This document shows positions 16,935 through 25,466 of a stretch of 64,000 bases of DNA, one piece after another. Where the stretch lies: the NCBI RefSeq assembly GCF_000330705.1, contig NZ_ANAM01000010.1, positions 124,001 to 188,000 of the forward strand, read 5' to 3'. The position numbers and the translations under genes were made by a program. The number at the start of each line of letters is the position of its first letter. Position 1 is the stretch's first letter. Below the pieces are notes generated by a model. That model did no database searches. It was given only the letters and a program-made list of their open reading frames with translations, and had not been told where the DNA came from. The DNA is from Salinicoccus carnicancri Crm (GTDB taxonomy: Bacteria > Bacillota > Bacilli > Staphylococcales > Salinicoccaceae).

Positions 16935-18131
16935 ATTCGCCGACGATTTTCCCCGCTTCATCCTGATGGCAACCGAGATCAGCAGGAAGCAGAGCCCGAT
17001 GAACACTATGTTCATCACCGCGACGCCGTTCCATCCGAAGTCTGCCCAGAAGACGCCGGCCGCTGTACCGCCGACGCTTGACCCTGTGTAATAGAAGAAA
17101 AGATAGAGCGAAGATGCCTGTGCTTTATTGGACGCGGCATTCTCTCCAACCAGCCCGCTGACGATGGAATGGGAAGCGAAGAATCCGTATGTGAACAGGC
17201 TCAGCCCGAGTACCATGACAGGAAGATTCGGCACGAACAGAAGAATGACTCCGAGCAGCGTGATGCCGAGTGCGATATATATGAACATCACCTTGCCGAA
17301 CTTTGCAACCAGCCTGCCTGTGATCATCGAACTGAATATGCCGATGATGAAGATCAGGAAGATCCAGCTGACGATGGACTGGCTGAGCGAATAGGGTTCG
17401 GCCAGGAAAACGAACGTGACATAGCTGTATATGGACAGGTTGGCGCCGAGCAGAAGAAATCCGACAAGGAAGAAGCACACCAGCACCGGATTCTTCATAT
17501 GGCCGAGCAGCGTCCGGCTGAGCTGCATGAAATTGAAGTCCCGAGCCTCAAAATTCCTCGGCGGCCTGAGGCTCCTCCAGAAGATCACCGTGGCGATGAT
17601 GCTGATGACACCGATGCCGAACATCGCCCCGTGCCAGCCGATATAATCCGCCGTGACTCCCGAGAACACACGGCCGAATACCGCACCGAGTGCATTTCCG
17701 CTGATGTAGAGCCCCATGGCGCCGGCCAGGCTCCGGGGATGGATCTCTTCGCTGATATATGCCATCGCAATCGACGGTACACCGGCCAGCACCACACCCT
17801 GCAGGGCACGGAGGGCAATCAGCACAGAGAAGTTCGGACTGAAGGCGGTGAGGATACAGAGCAGGGAAGCTGCGAGCATGGAGATCACCATGATATTCTT
17901 GCGTCCGAGCGATTCCGAAATGGAACCGAAAACCAGCATGCTGACAGCCAGCGCCAGCGTCGTCACCGTCATCGACAGGCTCGACAGGGTCGCGCTGACC
18001 CCGAAAACTTCCGTGAATATCGGCATGAGAGGCTGTGCGGTATAAAGGATCGCGAACGTATTGAACCCCGCGGCAAAAAATGCGAATGTCGTTTTTCTGA
18101 ACTGCTGTGTCCCCTGCTCTATATATTCCAT
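16932..18131 (-). CDS. MFS transporter (AraJ/YnfM-like)
   Basis: 399 residues from the ATG preceded by GGAGTCGAGTGAA; the frame runs 17 codons further but those lie across the promoter. Twelve hydrophobic segments; MFS motif A-like SISESLGRKNIM between helices 2 and 3, and RALQGVVLAGVPSIAMAYISEE in helix 4/5. The YnfM/AraJ branch contains sugar-efflux and drug-efflux proteins. It sits between the thiolase and the GH3 glycosidase on the strand of the latter but with its own promoter dyad. The substrate is unknown. Confidence 0.85.
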   Translation of the reverse strand: MEYIEQGTQQFRKTTFAFFAAGFNTFAILYTAQPLMPIFTEVFGVSATLSSLSMTVTTLALAVSMLVFGSISESLGRKNIMVISMLAASLLCILTAFSPNFSVLIALRALQGVVLAGVPSIAMAYISEEIHPRSLAGAMGLYISGNALGAVFGRVFSGVTADYIGWHGAMFGIGVISIIATVIFWRSLRPPRNFEARDFNFMQLSRTLLGHMKNPVLVCFFLVGFLLLGANLSIYSYVTFVFLAEPYSLSQSIVSWIFLIFIIGIFSSMITGRLVAKFGKVMFIYIALGITLLGVILLFVPNLPVMVLGLSLFTYGFFASHSIVSGLVGENAASNKAQASSLYLFFYYTGSSVGGTAAGVFWADFGWNGVAVMNIVFIGLCFLLISVAIRMKRGKSSAN

Positions 18132-18154
18132 TTCACTCGACTCCAAAATTTTAT

Positions 18155-18169
18155 TTAGTTCAATACTAA
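18155..18169. promoter_or_regulatory. Inverted repeat in the MFS promoter
   Basis: TTAGT-TCAAT-ACTAA, 24 bases upstream of the MFS start. It resembles half-sites of the ROK operator but with different spacing, so assignment to that regulator is not justified. Confidence 0.35.
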
Positions 18170-18207
18170 CACTTTTCGGCACAAAGCTTCTAAACCGCTG
18201 CCCGGAG

Positions 18208-18237
18208 ATAAAAAGAACCCTTCATGGCGAAGGGTTC
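18208..18237 (-). terminator. Terminator after the GH3 gene
   Basis: On the minus strand GAACCCTTC-GCCAT-GAAGGGTTC is followed by TTTTTAT. Confidence 0.88.
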
Positions 18238-18248
18238 AGAACATCAGC

Positions 18249-20285
18249 TCAGTCATAGGATCGGCTGTATCCGAATCCGTATTCATTGCCGTTCTTATCA
18301 CGGTACGCGTATCCGTCCTGTTGGGCATGCCCCGGGATATCCCCCGGACTCCTCTCGAGCGCCTCCCTGTCGGCCGGCAGCGTGAACGGCAGCTTCCCTG
18401 ACGGATTGTGCCTGCCGCGCAGCACATCGATGAATGTCTCGTACTTCACCCCGAACGTCGCCAGCACCGCTTGCGCATCCGGCTCGATTCCGCCGATCAG
18501 CCATGGGTTGGTCATGTTGACGGAAAGGATTGTCGGCACCTTCCCCTCAATCATCCTGACCCGTTCTGTATCGATACCGGTCGCATCATCAAGGTCCACC
18601 GACAGCGGTTCATCCGGGCGATCCGGCACGGGCATCGGTGAGATGAACAGCAGGGCATGCGTCGCTTCCATCAGATCACCTGTCAGTTCAATTTCCGGGT
18701 CATGCCTTCTGATTGTTTCTCTCGCTTCTTCTGTAATCTTTTTTGCATCCGTTTTCTGAAACACCTCTACATACAGTTTCATGCTTCTGACTTTTTCATC
18801 TTCAAGCGGCAGCATACGCTCATCATCGCGCAGCAGCACGACCGATTTCCTGTGTGCTTCATCCGCCTTTTCCTGTGACGCAGGATCTTTGGCATCGGCT
18901 GCCGCTGCATCCTCATCAACATATGGATTTTCAAACAGGCCGAGCTCCATCATTTCCGTAAGCAGGTATGTCACTGACTCATCGAGCCTGTCCTCACTCA
19001 CATGACCTTCCCGGACCGTCCTGATCAATGTTGCAGGATCCGCTTCATCGGAGAACATGTTCACACCCGTCTCGAGTGCCTTCGCATACCGCTCTTCCGG
19101 TGTAAGGTCCTCCACTCCCCATGGCATCATGTTGATGATGCCCGTATCCGAGTTGATGTAGCCCTTGAAGCCGAGTTCACCACGCAGAATATTCTGTATG
19201 ATGACTCTGTTATAGGCGAAGCCGGTCTCTTCAAAAAGGCTGCCGTCCGCAAGCTGCACTGTGCTGTGCGCGTTGCTCGGATAGGAATAATAGGGCATGA
19301 TCGAAGTGGTCCCGGCATCAATCGCCGCTTTGAACGGCGGTATATGATAGTCATAAAGGCTGCCCGGTGTCGGATAGGGGTTGAAACTGCCCCACGGATA
19401 ATGTGGATCATGGCCGCCGTGCCTTGCGCCACCGCCGGGGAAATGCTTCGTCGTAATGGATACACTTCCGTCCCCCAGCCTGTCACCCTGGAAGCCGCGC
19501 ACAATCGCGCTTATCATCCTTGCGGACAGTTCCGGGTCCTCACCGAATGTACCGTTGTAGCGCATCCACAGCGGATCCGTGGCGATGTCCGCCATATAGC
19601 CATACAACTTGTGGATGCCTGTGGCACGCCATTCTTTCGCTGCGATTTCCCCGAACTCCTGTACAAGCCCCGCGTCGAAAGTTGCCGCCATGCCAAGTTC
19701 GCCCGGCCACAGCGAGAACTCTCCCGAAGCCTCCATCATGCCGTGATAGAGATGGCCGATGTGGTTTCTCGGATTGGAAATCATGACAGCCGGTATCCCC
19801 AGACGGGAACTTTCTGCAAGTTCCTGGAGTTTGTTGGTCCAGACAGCCAGGTCGCGCGCTTCCGGATTGTCCCGGATGATGAAATAGCGGAGATTGAGAT
19901 CCCTGACTCCTTTAGTTGCGCCCGCCGTATAGAGCAGCGGCCGGGGCAGCTCATAATTTTCATCACCCGGTTCCGAAAACGGATGGGTCGTATGCACGAT
20001 ATCCGTTTCATTCAGCAGTCCGCTCTCATCGGTCTCCTTGGATTCCAGGTCACCCGGTATCTCTTCAGAGAACGGCATATACTGCGAGGAAACGGTCATC
20101 AGCCCCGCCTTTTCCTCCAATGTCATCCTGGATACAAGGTCCCGCACCCGCTCTTCTGTTGGCAGTTCCCAATTTTCATACGGGTCTACGATTCCATTCC
20201 CGTTCAGATCCCGGAACTCCCTCCCGTTTTCAATAATTATTCCCTTTGTTCTAGACTGTACATGCTTCTTTGCCAATATATACAC
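18249..20285 (-). CDS. Glycoside hydrolase family 3 (beta-glucosidase-like), cytoplasmic
   Basis: 678 residues with no signal peptide, so it should act inside the cell on imported glycosides. The N-terminus carries FRDLNGNGIVDPYENW, a calcium-loop-like element seen in a subset of GH3 proteins. The (beta/alpha)8 domain contains KHFPGGGARHGG (substrate loop) and the nucleophile Asp in GYINSDTGII at about residue 379. The second domain follows (SVVLLRDDERMLPL, AVLATFGVKYETFIDVLRGRHNPSGKLPFTLP). Subfamily specificity (glucoside, xyloside or other) cannot be read. It shares an operator motif with the hexuronate operon, suggesting it frees a sugar from uronate-containing glycosides. Confidence 0.9.
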   Translation of the reverse strand: MYILAKKHVQSRTKGIIIENGREFRDLNGNGIVDPYENWELPTEERVRDLVSRMTLEEKAGLMTVSSQYMPFSEEIPGDLESKETDESGLLNETDIVHTTHPFSEPGDENYELPRPLLYTAGATKGVRDLNLRYFIIRDNPEARDLAVWTNKLQELAESSRLGIPAVMISNPRNHIGHLYHGMMEASGEFSLWPGELGMAATFDAGLVQEFGEIAAKEWRATGIHKLYGYMADIATDPLWMRYNGTFGEDPELSARMISAIVRGFQGDRLGDGSVSITTKHFPGGGARHGGHDPHYPWGSFNPYPTPGSLYDYHIPPFKAAIDAGTTSIMPYYSYPSNAHSTVQLADGSLFEETGFAYNRVIIQNILRGELGFKGYINSDTGIINMMPWGVEDLTPEERYAKALETGVNMFSDEADPATLIRTVREGHVSEDRLDESVTYLLTEMMELGLFENPYVDEDAAAADAKDPASQEKADEAHRKSVVLLRDDERMLPLEDEKVRSMKLYVEVFQKTDAKKITEEARETIRRHDPEIELTGDLMEATHALLFISPMPVPDRPDEPLSVDLDDATGIDTERVRMIEGKVPTILSVNMTNPWLIGGIEPDAQAVLATFGVKYETFIDVLRGRHNPSGKLPFTLPADREALERSPGDIPGHAQQDGYAYRDKNGNEYGFGYSRSYD

Positions 20286-20295
20286 CCCATTTTAT

Positions 20296-20315
20296 AGTTT
20301 ATCGGTCCAACTAAC
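20296..20315. promoter_or_regulatory. Probable ROK-regulator operator, copy 3
   Basis: AGTTTA-N7-AACTAA, 11 bases upstream of the GH3 start codon; same spacing as copies 1 and 2. Confidence 0.6.
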
Positions 20316-20387
20316 AATATATTATCCCCTTTCCTATCAGAATTTTCAAATCCGTTCTCCTTTCTGTTCGTGGGGAAAACATTGCAG

Positions 20388-20396
20388 TGCTATAAT
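20388..20396 (+). promoter_or_regulatory. Extended -10 promoter of the thioesterase operon
   Basis: TGCTATAAT, 41 bases upstream of the start codon; no good -35 is visible, as expected for an extended -10 promoter. Confidence 0.5.
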
Positions 20397-20436
20397 GGGA
20401 TGGATAGAGGTACTAGGAAACGAGAGGTAATAGACG

Positions 20437-20874
20437 ATGGAAAAAGGATACGTTGCAGAAAAAGAAATACAGGTCATGTACGCAGACACCGACATGATGG
20501 GTGTCATCTACCACGGCAGTTATATAAAGTGGCTCGAAGTCGGCCGGATGCAGCTGATTGCGGATGTCGGCTACGACTATGTTGCCATGGAGCGTTCGGG
20601 CTACTACGCCCCGGTCTACAACATCAACGTCACCTACAGGAAATCCCTGAAATACGGCGACCGTGCATTCGTCAGGACATGGGTCGCCAGAAACACCGGC
20701 ATGCGCACGGATTACGGGTTTGAGATCGTCAACGGCGACGGCGAAGTGTGCACATTCGGCACGACGACACACATCGTCGTAAAAAAAGTGGACGGTGAAT
20801 TCAAGCCCGTCGCCTTCAAAAAGGTCTTTCCGGAATGGTTCGGCAAATATGAGCAGATTAAGGTGGATGGATAA
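20437..20874 (+). CDS. Hotdog-fold acyl-CoA thioesterase (YbgC/4HBT family)
   Basis: 145 residues, normal for the single-domain 4-hydroxybenzoyl-CoA thioesterase family. The active-site stretch YADTDMMGVIYHGSYIKWLE at residues 15-34 carries the conserved Asp and the His before the hydrophobic helix. It hydrolyses acyl-CoA thioesters; chain specificity is not predictable. It is followed after one base by an SDR gene, so the two are co-translated. Confidence 0.9.
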   Translation: MEKGYVAEKEIQVMYADTDMMGVIYHGSYIKWLEVGRMQLIADVGYDYVAMERSGYYAPVYNINVTYRKSLKYGDRAFVRTWVARNTGMRTDYGFEIVNGDGEVCTFGTTTHIVVKKVDGEFKPVAFKKVFPEWFGKYEQIKVDG

Positions 20875-20875
20875 T

Positions 20876-21724
20876 ATGAGTCACGGAACACTCGTCATCA
20901 CAGGCCCCACTTCCGGCATCGGGAGAGCAACAGTCGAAGCACTCGCAGCGGATTTTGATGAAATCGTCCTGCTCGCCAGGAACGTGGTCAAAGCCGAGCT
21001 CCTGAAAAAGGAGCTGAGAAACGGGACTCCCGCGTTGAAGGTCTCAGTCGTGGAATGCAACCTGGCAAGTCTCGCAAGCGTCGAAAAAGCTGCACTTCAC
21101 ATACAGGATAACTACGACAGGATAGACTGCCTGATCAACAATGCAGGGGTCGTGTCACTGTCAAAGCAGGAGACGACGGACGGTTACGAGCTCATGATGG
21201 GTACGAACTATCTGGGCCATTACCTGCTCACACACTATGTGATGCCTGTCCTGTTGAACAGCAGCGCACCCCAGATTGTGATCGTGTCCTCCAACGCATA
21301 TGGCTTCACCACCCTGAAATCGGATTATTTCAAGGGAAAAGGCAATCCGATGCAGCTGTACGGCCGTTCAAAACTGGCCACACTGTACTTCATGCAGGAA
21401 CTGCACGAGCAGTTCAGTCCCAAAGGGCTCAGAGTCACCGCCGTCCATCCGGGTGCAGTCGCCACAAACCTCGGCAAGACACAGCAGAATGAAAAATTCG
21501 GAAACCTGGTATACGGCACCCTCAAGCCCTTCTTCCTGTCACCGGAAGAAGGCGCGGAATCCACCCTGATTGCCGTGAGGGATAAAGAAAAATATGACGG
21601 CATGTACATGCACGCCGGCAAAGAGATCAGCCTGAAGCCGCACGGCAGGAGCTATTATGCCAGAAAAAGGCTGATGGGAGACACAATATACGAATTGTAT
21701 CTGGACGGGTTCATGGAAAGATAG
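20876..21724 (+). CDS. SDR-family oxidoreductase (retinol dehydrogenase-like)
   Basis: 282 residues from the ATG giving MSHGTLVITG; AAGGTGG lies about 10 bases upstream, inside the thioesterase end. Classical SDR: TGPTSGIG at 9-16, NNAG, catalytic Ser in IVSSNAYG, YGRSK motif. The C-terminal part resembles bacterial and plant retinol-dehydrogenase/protochlorophyllide-reductase-like SDRs of unknown substrate. The pairing with a thioesterase suggests a lipid or aromatic acyl substrate, which is only a guess. Confidence 0.87.
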   Translation: MSHGTLVITGPTSGIGRATVEALAADFDEIVLLARNVVKAELLKKELRNGTPALKVSVVECNLASLASVEKAALHIQDNYDRIDCLINNAGVVSLSKQETTDGYELMMGTNYLGHYLLTHYVMPVLLNSSAPQIVIVSSNAYGFTTLKSDYFKGKGNPMQLYGRSKLATLYFMQELHEQFSPKGLRVTAVHPGAVATNLGKTQQNEKFGNLVYGTLKPFFLSPEEGAESTLIAVRDKEKYDGMYMHAGKEISLKPHGRSYYARKRLMGDTIYELYLDGFMER

Positions 21725-21774
21725 ATCAGGCCACCCAAGTGTTTCATCTGATATCATATAATGCACTTTCAGCA

Positions 21775-21813
21775 AAAACGGGGGGGAGACAGATCACATG
21801 GTCTGTCTCCCCC
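21775..21813 (-). terminator. Terminator after the small membrane protein gene
   Basis: GGGGGAGACAGA pairs with TCTGTCTCCCCC; on the minus strand it runs into CGTTTTTG. Confidence 0.8.
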
Positions 21814-21827
21814 ATTCCTTTACATGC

Positions 21828-22025
21828 TCAATCTTTCAGGTCTTCACTTGCCGGGAATTTTTTATTTAAAAATCTAGATAAATTGAGCTGTATAACTGCA
21901 ACAGCAGCCAAACTTATAATAAACACAAAAATACTGTTTCTGATTCCAGGAAAATTTAAAAGAAGAATTACATATAGAACAGGAACAATCATACTGATCC
22001 AGGCTTTCTTGTTTTCATTCGACAT
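21828..22025 (-). CDS. Small two-helix membrane protein, unknown
   Basis: 65 residues from the ATG preceded by GGGGTGAG; a GTG three codons upstream is less likely. Two hydrophobic segments (AWISMIVPVLYVILLLNF and SIFVFIISLAAVAVIQL) flank a short loop, with charged ends. I do not recognise a family. It follows the RelB-like gene after 26 bases on the same strand and shares its terminator. Confidence 0.65.
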   Translation of the reverse strand: MSNENKKAWISMIVPVLYVILLLNFPGIRNSIFVFIISLAAVAVIQLNLSRFLNKKFPASEDLKD

Positions 22026-22051
22026 GATGCTCACCCCAGGATACCTTCAAC

Positions 22052-22258
22052 TCAGTCCAGTCCATGCGCTCCGGGACTGTCATAATATTCTTTGATGGCT
22101 TTGCGGTAGGACTCCAGATCGATATCATCTTCAACCCTGTCCAGCGCGGCTTCTTTGACCAGCTGTGCAGCACTTATGCCATTCGACTGTGCATAATTGG
22201 CGATGATTTCCTTATCTGCTTTCGACAGGTTTATCGTAAGCGTTTCGTTCTGAGTCAT
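22052..22258 (-). CDS. RelB-like / DUF6290 ribbon-helix-helix protein
   Basis: 68 residues from the ATG preceded by GGAGGGGGTT. The N-terminal strand TLTINLSKADKEIIANYAQ followed by GISAAQLVKEAALDRVEDD fits the ribbon-helix-helix type of RelB/DinJ-like antitoxins (DUF6290). The C-terminal tail LESYRKAIKEYYDSP is the part that in true antitoxins wraps the toxin. No RelE-like toxin is beside it; its partner gene encodes a small membrane protein. It could be an orphan antitoxin, a plain DNA-binding regulator or half of an unusual pair. Confidence 0.75.
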   Translation of the reverse strand: MTQNETLTINLSKADKEIIANYAQSNGISAAQLVKEAALDRVEDDIDLESYRKAIKEYYDSPGAHGLD

Positions 22259-22326
22259 CTTTAACCCCCTCCATATAATGCAGTGTAACATACAGCCTTT
22301 TTTCTTCCGATACTTTATCCCGAATT

Positions 22327-22342
22327 ATGAAAACGCTTTATA
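22327..22342 (+). promoter_or_regulatory. Partial cre-like site upstream of glycerate kinase
   Basis: ATGAAAACGCTTTATA fits the cre core (TG..A.CG.TTT) but has AT where CA is expected. A weak candidate only. Confidence 0.3.
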
Positions 22343-22438
22343 TAAATTTAATTGATTATTAACTTTTCTCTAAGCATTCTCAAACCAGCCCTGTGTAGAT
22401 TAAGTATCAACAAATATTACAGACAGGGGAGATTGATC

Positions 22439-23635
22439 ATGAGAGTAGTTGTCATACCTTCAGGCTTCAAAGAGAGCCTGAGTTCTGAAGAAGTCGGTGC
22501 GGCGATTGAGAAAGGGATCAGGCATGTGGATCCGCAGCATAATGTGACTGTGATTCCGATGGTGGATGGCGGAGAGGGATTTGTGGAGACGATTGTTAAA
22601 CTGAAGGAGGGCCGCGTGATTCCGACTGATGTTGTGGGGCCGGTGGGAAAAAGGATTGATTCCTTCTTTGGATTGTTCACTGAAAACGGCGTGAAGACCG
22701 CAGTGATAGAGATGGCGGCAATCGCAGGACTCCGCCATGTGCCGGGTGATAAGAGGAATCCGCTGAAAACAACGACTTACGGCGTGGGTGAGACGATCAT
22801 CAAAGCCCTGGACCATGGTGCAGAGCGCATTCTGATCGGCTGTGGTGATTCAGGAACTTCCGACGGCGGCGTCGGAATGGCGCAGGCAGTCGGTGTGACA
22901 TTCAAGGATGATGACGGCAGTCGCATCTCCGTCGAAGGCGGCGGCGAAATCGATAAAATCCATTCCGTGGATATGTCCGGTATAGACCCGAGGATTCCTG
23001 CCACGGATATTGATGTTGCCGTCAACTGGAAAAACGTACTTTGCGGTGTAAATGGTGTCGCCCACGTGTTCGGGCCGCAGAAAGGGGCTTCACCCGAAGC
23101 TGTCAAAAAACTCTCCGGGAACCTCGATCATCTGGCCGAAGTGATTTTCAGGATGACCGGTGAAGACCTTTCCAAAGCAGACGGCGGCGGGGCATCCGGC
23201 GGACTTGGTGCCGGACTTGTCGGATTCACAGGTGCAGTCCTTCATCCGAGGTTCGATATCATCAGGAAATATGTCGAAATTTCCGATGCGATACAGAATG
23301 CAGACCTTGTCATCACTGCAGAAGGATGCATCGATTTCCAGACACCCAATGGTAAAATCCCGTCTGAAGTGGCACGCATTGCCAAAAGCCATGACAAACC
23401 GGTCATCGCTTTTGCGGGTACCATCGGCAGGAAAGCCGAGGTCAATTATGAGAGCGGCATCGATGCGTTCACGAGCATCATCCCGAAACCGGCAACACTT
23501 GAAAAATCAATGACAGATGCCTCCAAATGGCTGCAGAGATGCACGGAGAGTGCCTTCAGACACCTTGCGATCGGAATCACCCTCGCCGAAGCGATAGATG
23601 AGAATGACGGCAGCGGCATGAAGGTAAGATCCTGA
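22439..23635 (+). CDS. glxK: Glycerate kinase
   Basis: 398 residues from the ATG preceded by AGGGGAG; the open frame extends 29 codons upstream without similarity. Type I glycerate 2-kinase family (GlxK/GarK): VVIPSGFKESLSSEEVGAAIEKG, PMVDGGEGFVETI, GCGDSGTSDGGVGMAQAVG, GASGGLGAGLVGF, and the C-terminal ITAEGCIDFQTPNGKIPSEVA. It phosphorylates D-glycerate with ATP, feeding lower glycolysis. It shares one base with the next gene, a DASS transporter, which is probably its uptake system. Confidence 0.93.
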   Translation: MRVVVIPSGFKESLSSEEVGAAIEKGIRHVDPQHNVTVIPMVDGGEGFVETIVKLKEGRVIPTDVVGPVGKRIDSFFGLFTENGVKTAVIEMAAIAGLRHVPGDKRNPLKTTTYGVGETIIKALDHGAERILIGCGDSGTSDGGVGMAQAVGVTFKDDDGSRISVEGGGEIDKIHSVDMSGIDPRIPATDIDVAVNWKNVLCGVNGVAHVFGPQKGASPEAVKKLSGNLDHLAEVIFRMTGEDLSKADGGGASGGLGAGLVGFTGAVLHPRFDIIRKYVEISDAIQNADLVITAEGCIDFQTPNGKIPSEVARIAKSHDKPVIAFAGTIGRKAEVNYESGIDAFTSIIPKPATLEKSMTDASKWLQRCTESAFRHLAIGITLAEAIDENDGSGMKVRS

Positions 23636-25008
23636 TGTCCGTGAAAAATATCATCCTATCCGGTTTATTCACAGGGTTTTCGATCACGGTTTTCTTGGCC
23701 GGTGACCTCGGGTATTCAGGGAAATTAAGCCTTGTCATATTTTCACTGTCGCTTGGAATGTTCATATTCTCCAGTATTCCCGCCGGGCTCGTAGCCTGGC
23801 TGGCCCTGAGCGCAGGTGTCCTGTTCGGGCTGCCCCAGGATATTCTGTTCACATCCTTCAGCCGGCACATCGTATGGCTGATGATCGGGGCGTTCATCAT
23901 TGCAGCAGTGCTGGAAAAAAGCGGATTGCTTGAACGGCTTATCAGATGGGTCAGGCGGAACTGCTATTCGAAAGGGCGGATCACTCTATTCACCTTTGTA
24001 CTGGTACAGATACTATCTGTCATAATCCCCTCCACCTCAGGCAGGGCATCCGCCCTCCTCCCTGTTTACAGGGCGTTCAGCAGACAGTTTGGGGGGAGCA
24101 GAAAGTTCTTCGGACTTGCTGTGCCGGTCCTGATCCTGATGGGGGCGAACCTGACACTGATCGGTGCAGGCAGCCACGTCATCGGCATCGGCATACTGGA
24201 AGGACAGACCGGACAGAAAATAAACTACATGGAATTCCTGGTATACGGCTTGCCGTTCGGACTGTTGATCGGAGGAATCTCCCTCCATCTTCTGTCGAAA
24301 TGGTATTTGGAAGACACGGAATTCCCCACTGTTGAGAAAGAAGAGACCGGCAAAAAACCTTTTTCATCCCGGGAAAAGAAAGCATCATGGCTCATCGGCA
24401 TCACTCTTGTCCTCTGGCTGACAGAAGCATTGCACGGTTTCGACATCGCATTTGTCACTATGCTGATGGCCATGATCATGATGCTGCCCCAGATGGATCT
24501 GATCGGATGGAAAGCGGGAATGAAAAGTGTATCCTGGAGCCTCATATTCTTCGTCGCCGGCGCCACACAACTCGGTGAACTGCTCGTCACATATAAAGTC
24601 ACAGATTTTTTCCAGGATAGATTTTTAAGCCTGTTCGATACGCTTGATGCCAGTGATGAATTCCTCATGCTCATGCTCATCATCCTGATCAGCGTCACCT
24701 CACACCTGTATATCACAAGCCACACGACACGTGCAGTCGTGTTCATACCGGTGCTCCTCATATTTTCGGAGATGTTCGGGCTGAACCCGGCCGCAGTCGT
24801 CTTCATATCTCTCATCGGTATCAACTACTGCGTGACATTGCCGGTCAGTTCAAAAGCACTGCTGATCTTCTACGAAGAAGATGACAGACCGTTCGAAACA
24901 CACGATCTTGTCAAAATCAGTTTGTTGCTCATGCCGATCTACATCGCTTTGATGACTGCCATGTATTACGTTTTCTGGCAGCATGCGGGGCTCGCTTTGA
25001 TGGACTGA
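23635..25008 (+). CDS. DASS/SLC13 family anion transporter
   Basis: 457 residues with about 11-12 membrane segments. Family features: an early SRHIVWLMIGAFIIAAVLEKSGL helix, the SxTxx-like hairpin IIPSTSGRASALLPVY, the mid-protein SWSLIFFVAGATQLG, and a second re-entrant region SHTTRAVVFIPVL. These carriers take up di- or monocarboxylates or sulfate, often with Na+. Translation starts within the glycerate kinase stop codon (TGATG), so glycerate or a related hydroxyacid is the likely substrate. That substrate is inferred from the neighbour. Confidence 0.85.
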   Translation: MSVKNIILSGLFTGFSITVFLAGDLGYSGKLSLVIFSLSLGMFIFSSIPAGLVAWLALSAGVLFGLPQDILFTSFSRHIVWLMIGAFIIAAVLEKSGLLERLIRWVRRNCYSKGRITLFTFVLVQILSVIIPSTSGRASALLPVYRAFSRQFGGSRKFFGLAVPVLILMGANLTLIGAGSHVIGIGILEGQTGQKINYMEFLVYGLPFGLLIGGISLHLLSKWYLEDTEFPTVEKEETGKKPFSSREKKASWLIGITLVLWLTEALHGFDIAFVTMLMAMIMMLPQMDLIGWKAGMKSVSWSLIFFVAGATQLGELLVTYKVTDFFQDRFLSLFDTLDASDEFLMLMLIILISVTSHLYITSHTTRAVVFIPVLLIFSEMFGLNPAAVVFISLIGINYCVTLPVSSKALLIFYEEDDRPFETHDLVKISLLLMPIYIALMTAMYYVFWQHAGLALMD

Positions 25009-25013
25009 TTGAC

Positions 25014-25050
25014 AGACATGTATCCTCTTCATCAGATACATGTCTATTTA
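25014..25050 (+). terminator. Terminator after the DASS gene
   Basis: AGACATGTATC pairs with GATACATGTCT and is followed by ATTTAT; stem of 11 bp. Confidence 0.8.
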
Positions 25051-25121
25051 TATGTGAAATTTATTTATATTATGTTATTCTTGAGCATCAAAGTTTATAC
25101 ATGCTGGAGGGTTCCTGAACC

Positions 25122-25322
25122 ATGGATATATTGATAATGATCCTGTATGTCATTTTCGGATTCTCTTTGTTCCTGCTCGGCTTCACTTCCATCCTGGCGC
25201 TCCTCAGACTTCTGAAAATATGGGAGCCGGATGGTGTCAATGCCTATAAGTTATTTGTGATGAACGCTGTGGTTTTCACCGTATCGATTTTAGGCCTGGT
25301 GCTGCTTTATAACATTTCCTGA
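25122..25322 (+). CDS. Small membrane protein, unknown
   Basis: 66 residues with two hydrophobic helices (ILIMILYVIFGFSLFLLGF and LFVMNAVVFTVSILGLVLLY) and a charged loop LLRLLKIWEPDG. A good GGAGGG ribosome-binding site precedes the ATG. It stands between a terminator and the nhaC promoter, so it is probably transcribed alone. I do not recognise the family. Confidence 0.65.
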   Translation: MDILIMILYVIFGFSLFLLGFTSILALLRLLKIWEPDGVNAYKLFVMNAVVFTVSILGLVLLYNIS

Positions 25323-25466
25323 ACCGGCTTTTTCAATGAAAAGGAAATACAATCATTGCATAGATTTTCCCGGGAAATGAATCGCCCAAAACAGTTTAGT
25401 TCTAAATTTTTTGAAATTTCTTCCCACCCACCTATGACTGTTGTATAATCATTTCGAGGTGGGAAT

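Noticed and set aside
17169-18158. 329-codon frame opposite the MFS gene
   Set aside because: Composition is dominated by His, Arg, Asp and Gln as expected for the reverse of membrane-helix codons.
19002-20297. 431-codon frame opposite the GH3 gene
   Set aside because: It is antisense to a full-length, well-matched enzyme; high G+C and few stops on the other strand explain it.
22327-22342. A confident CcpA site at the glycerate kinase promoter
   Set aside because: The last conserved CA is missing; listed only as a weak candidate.
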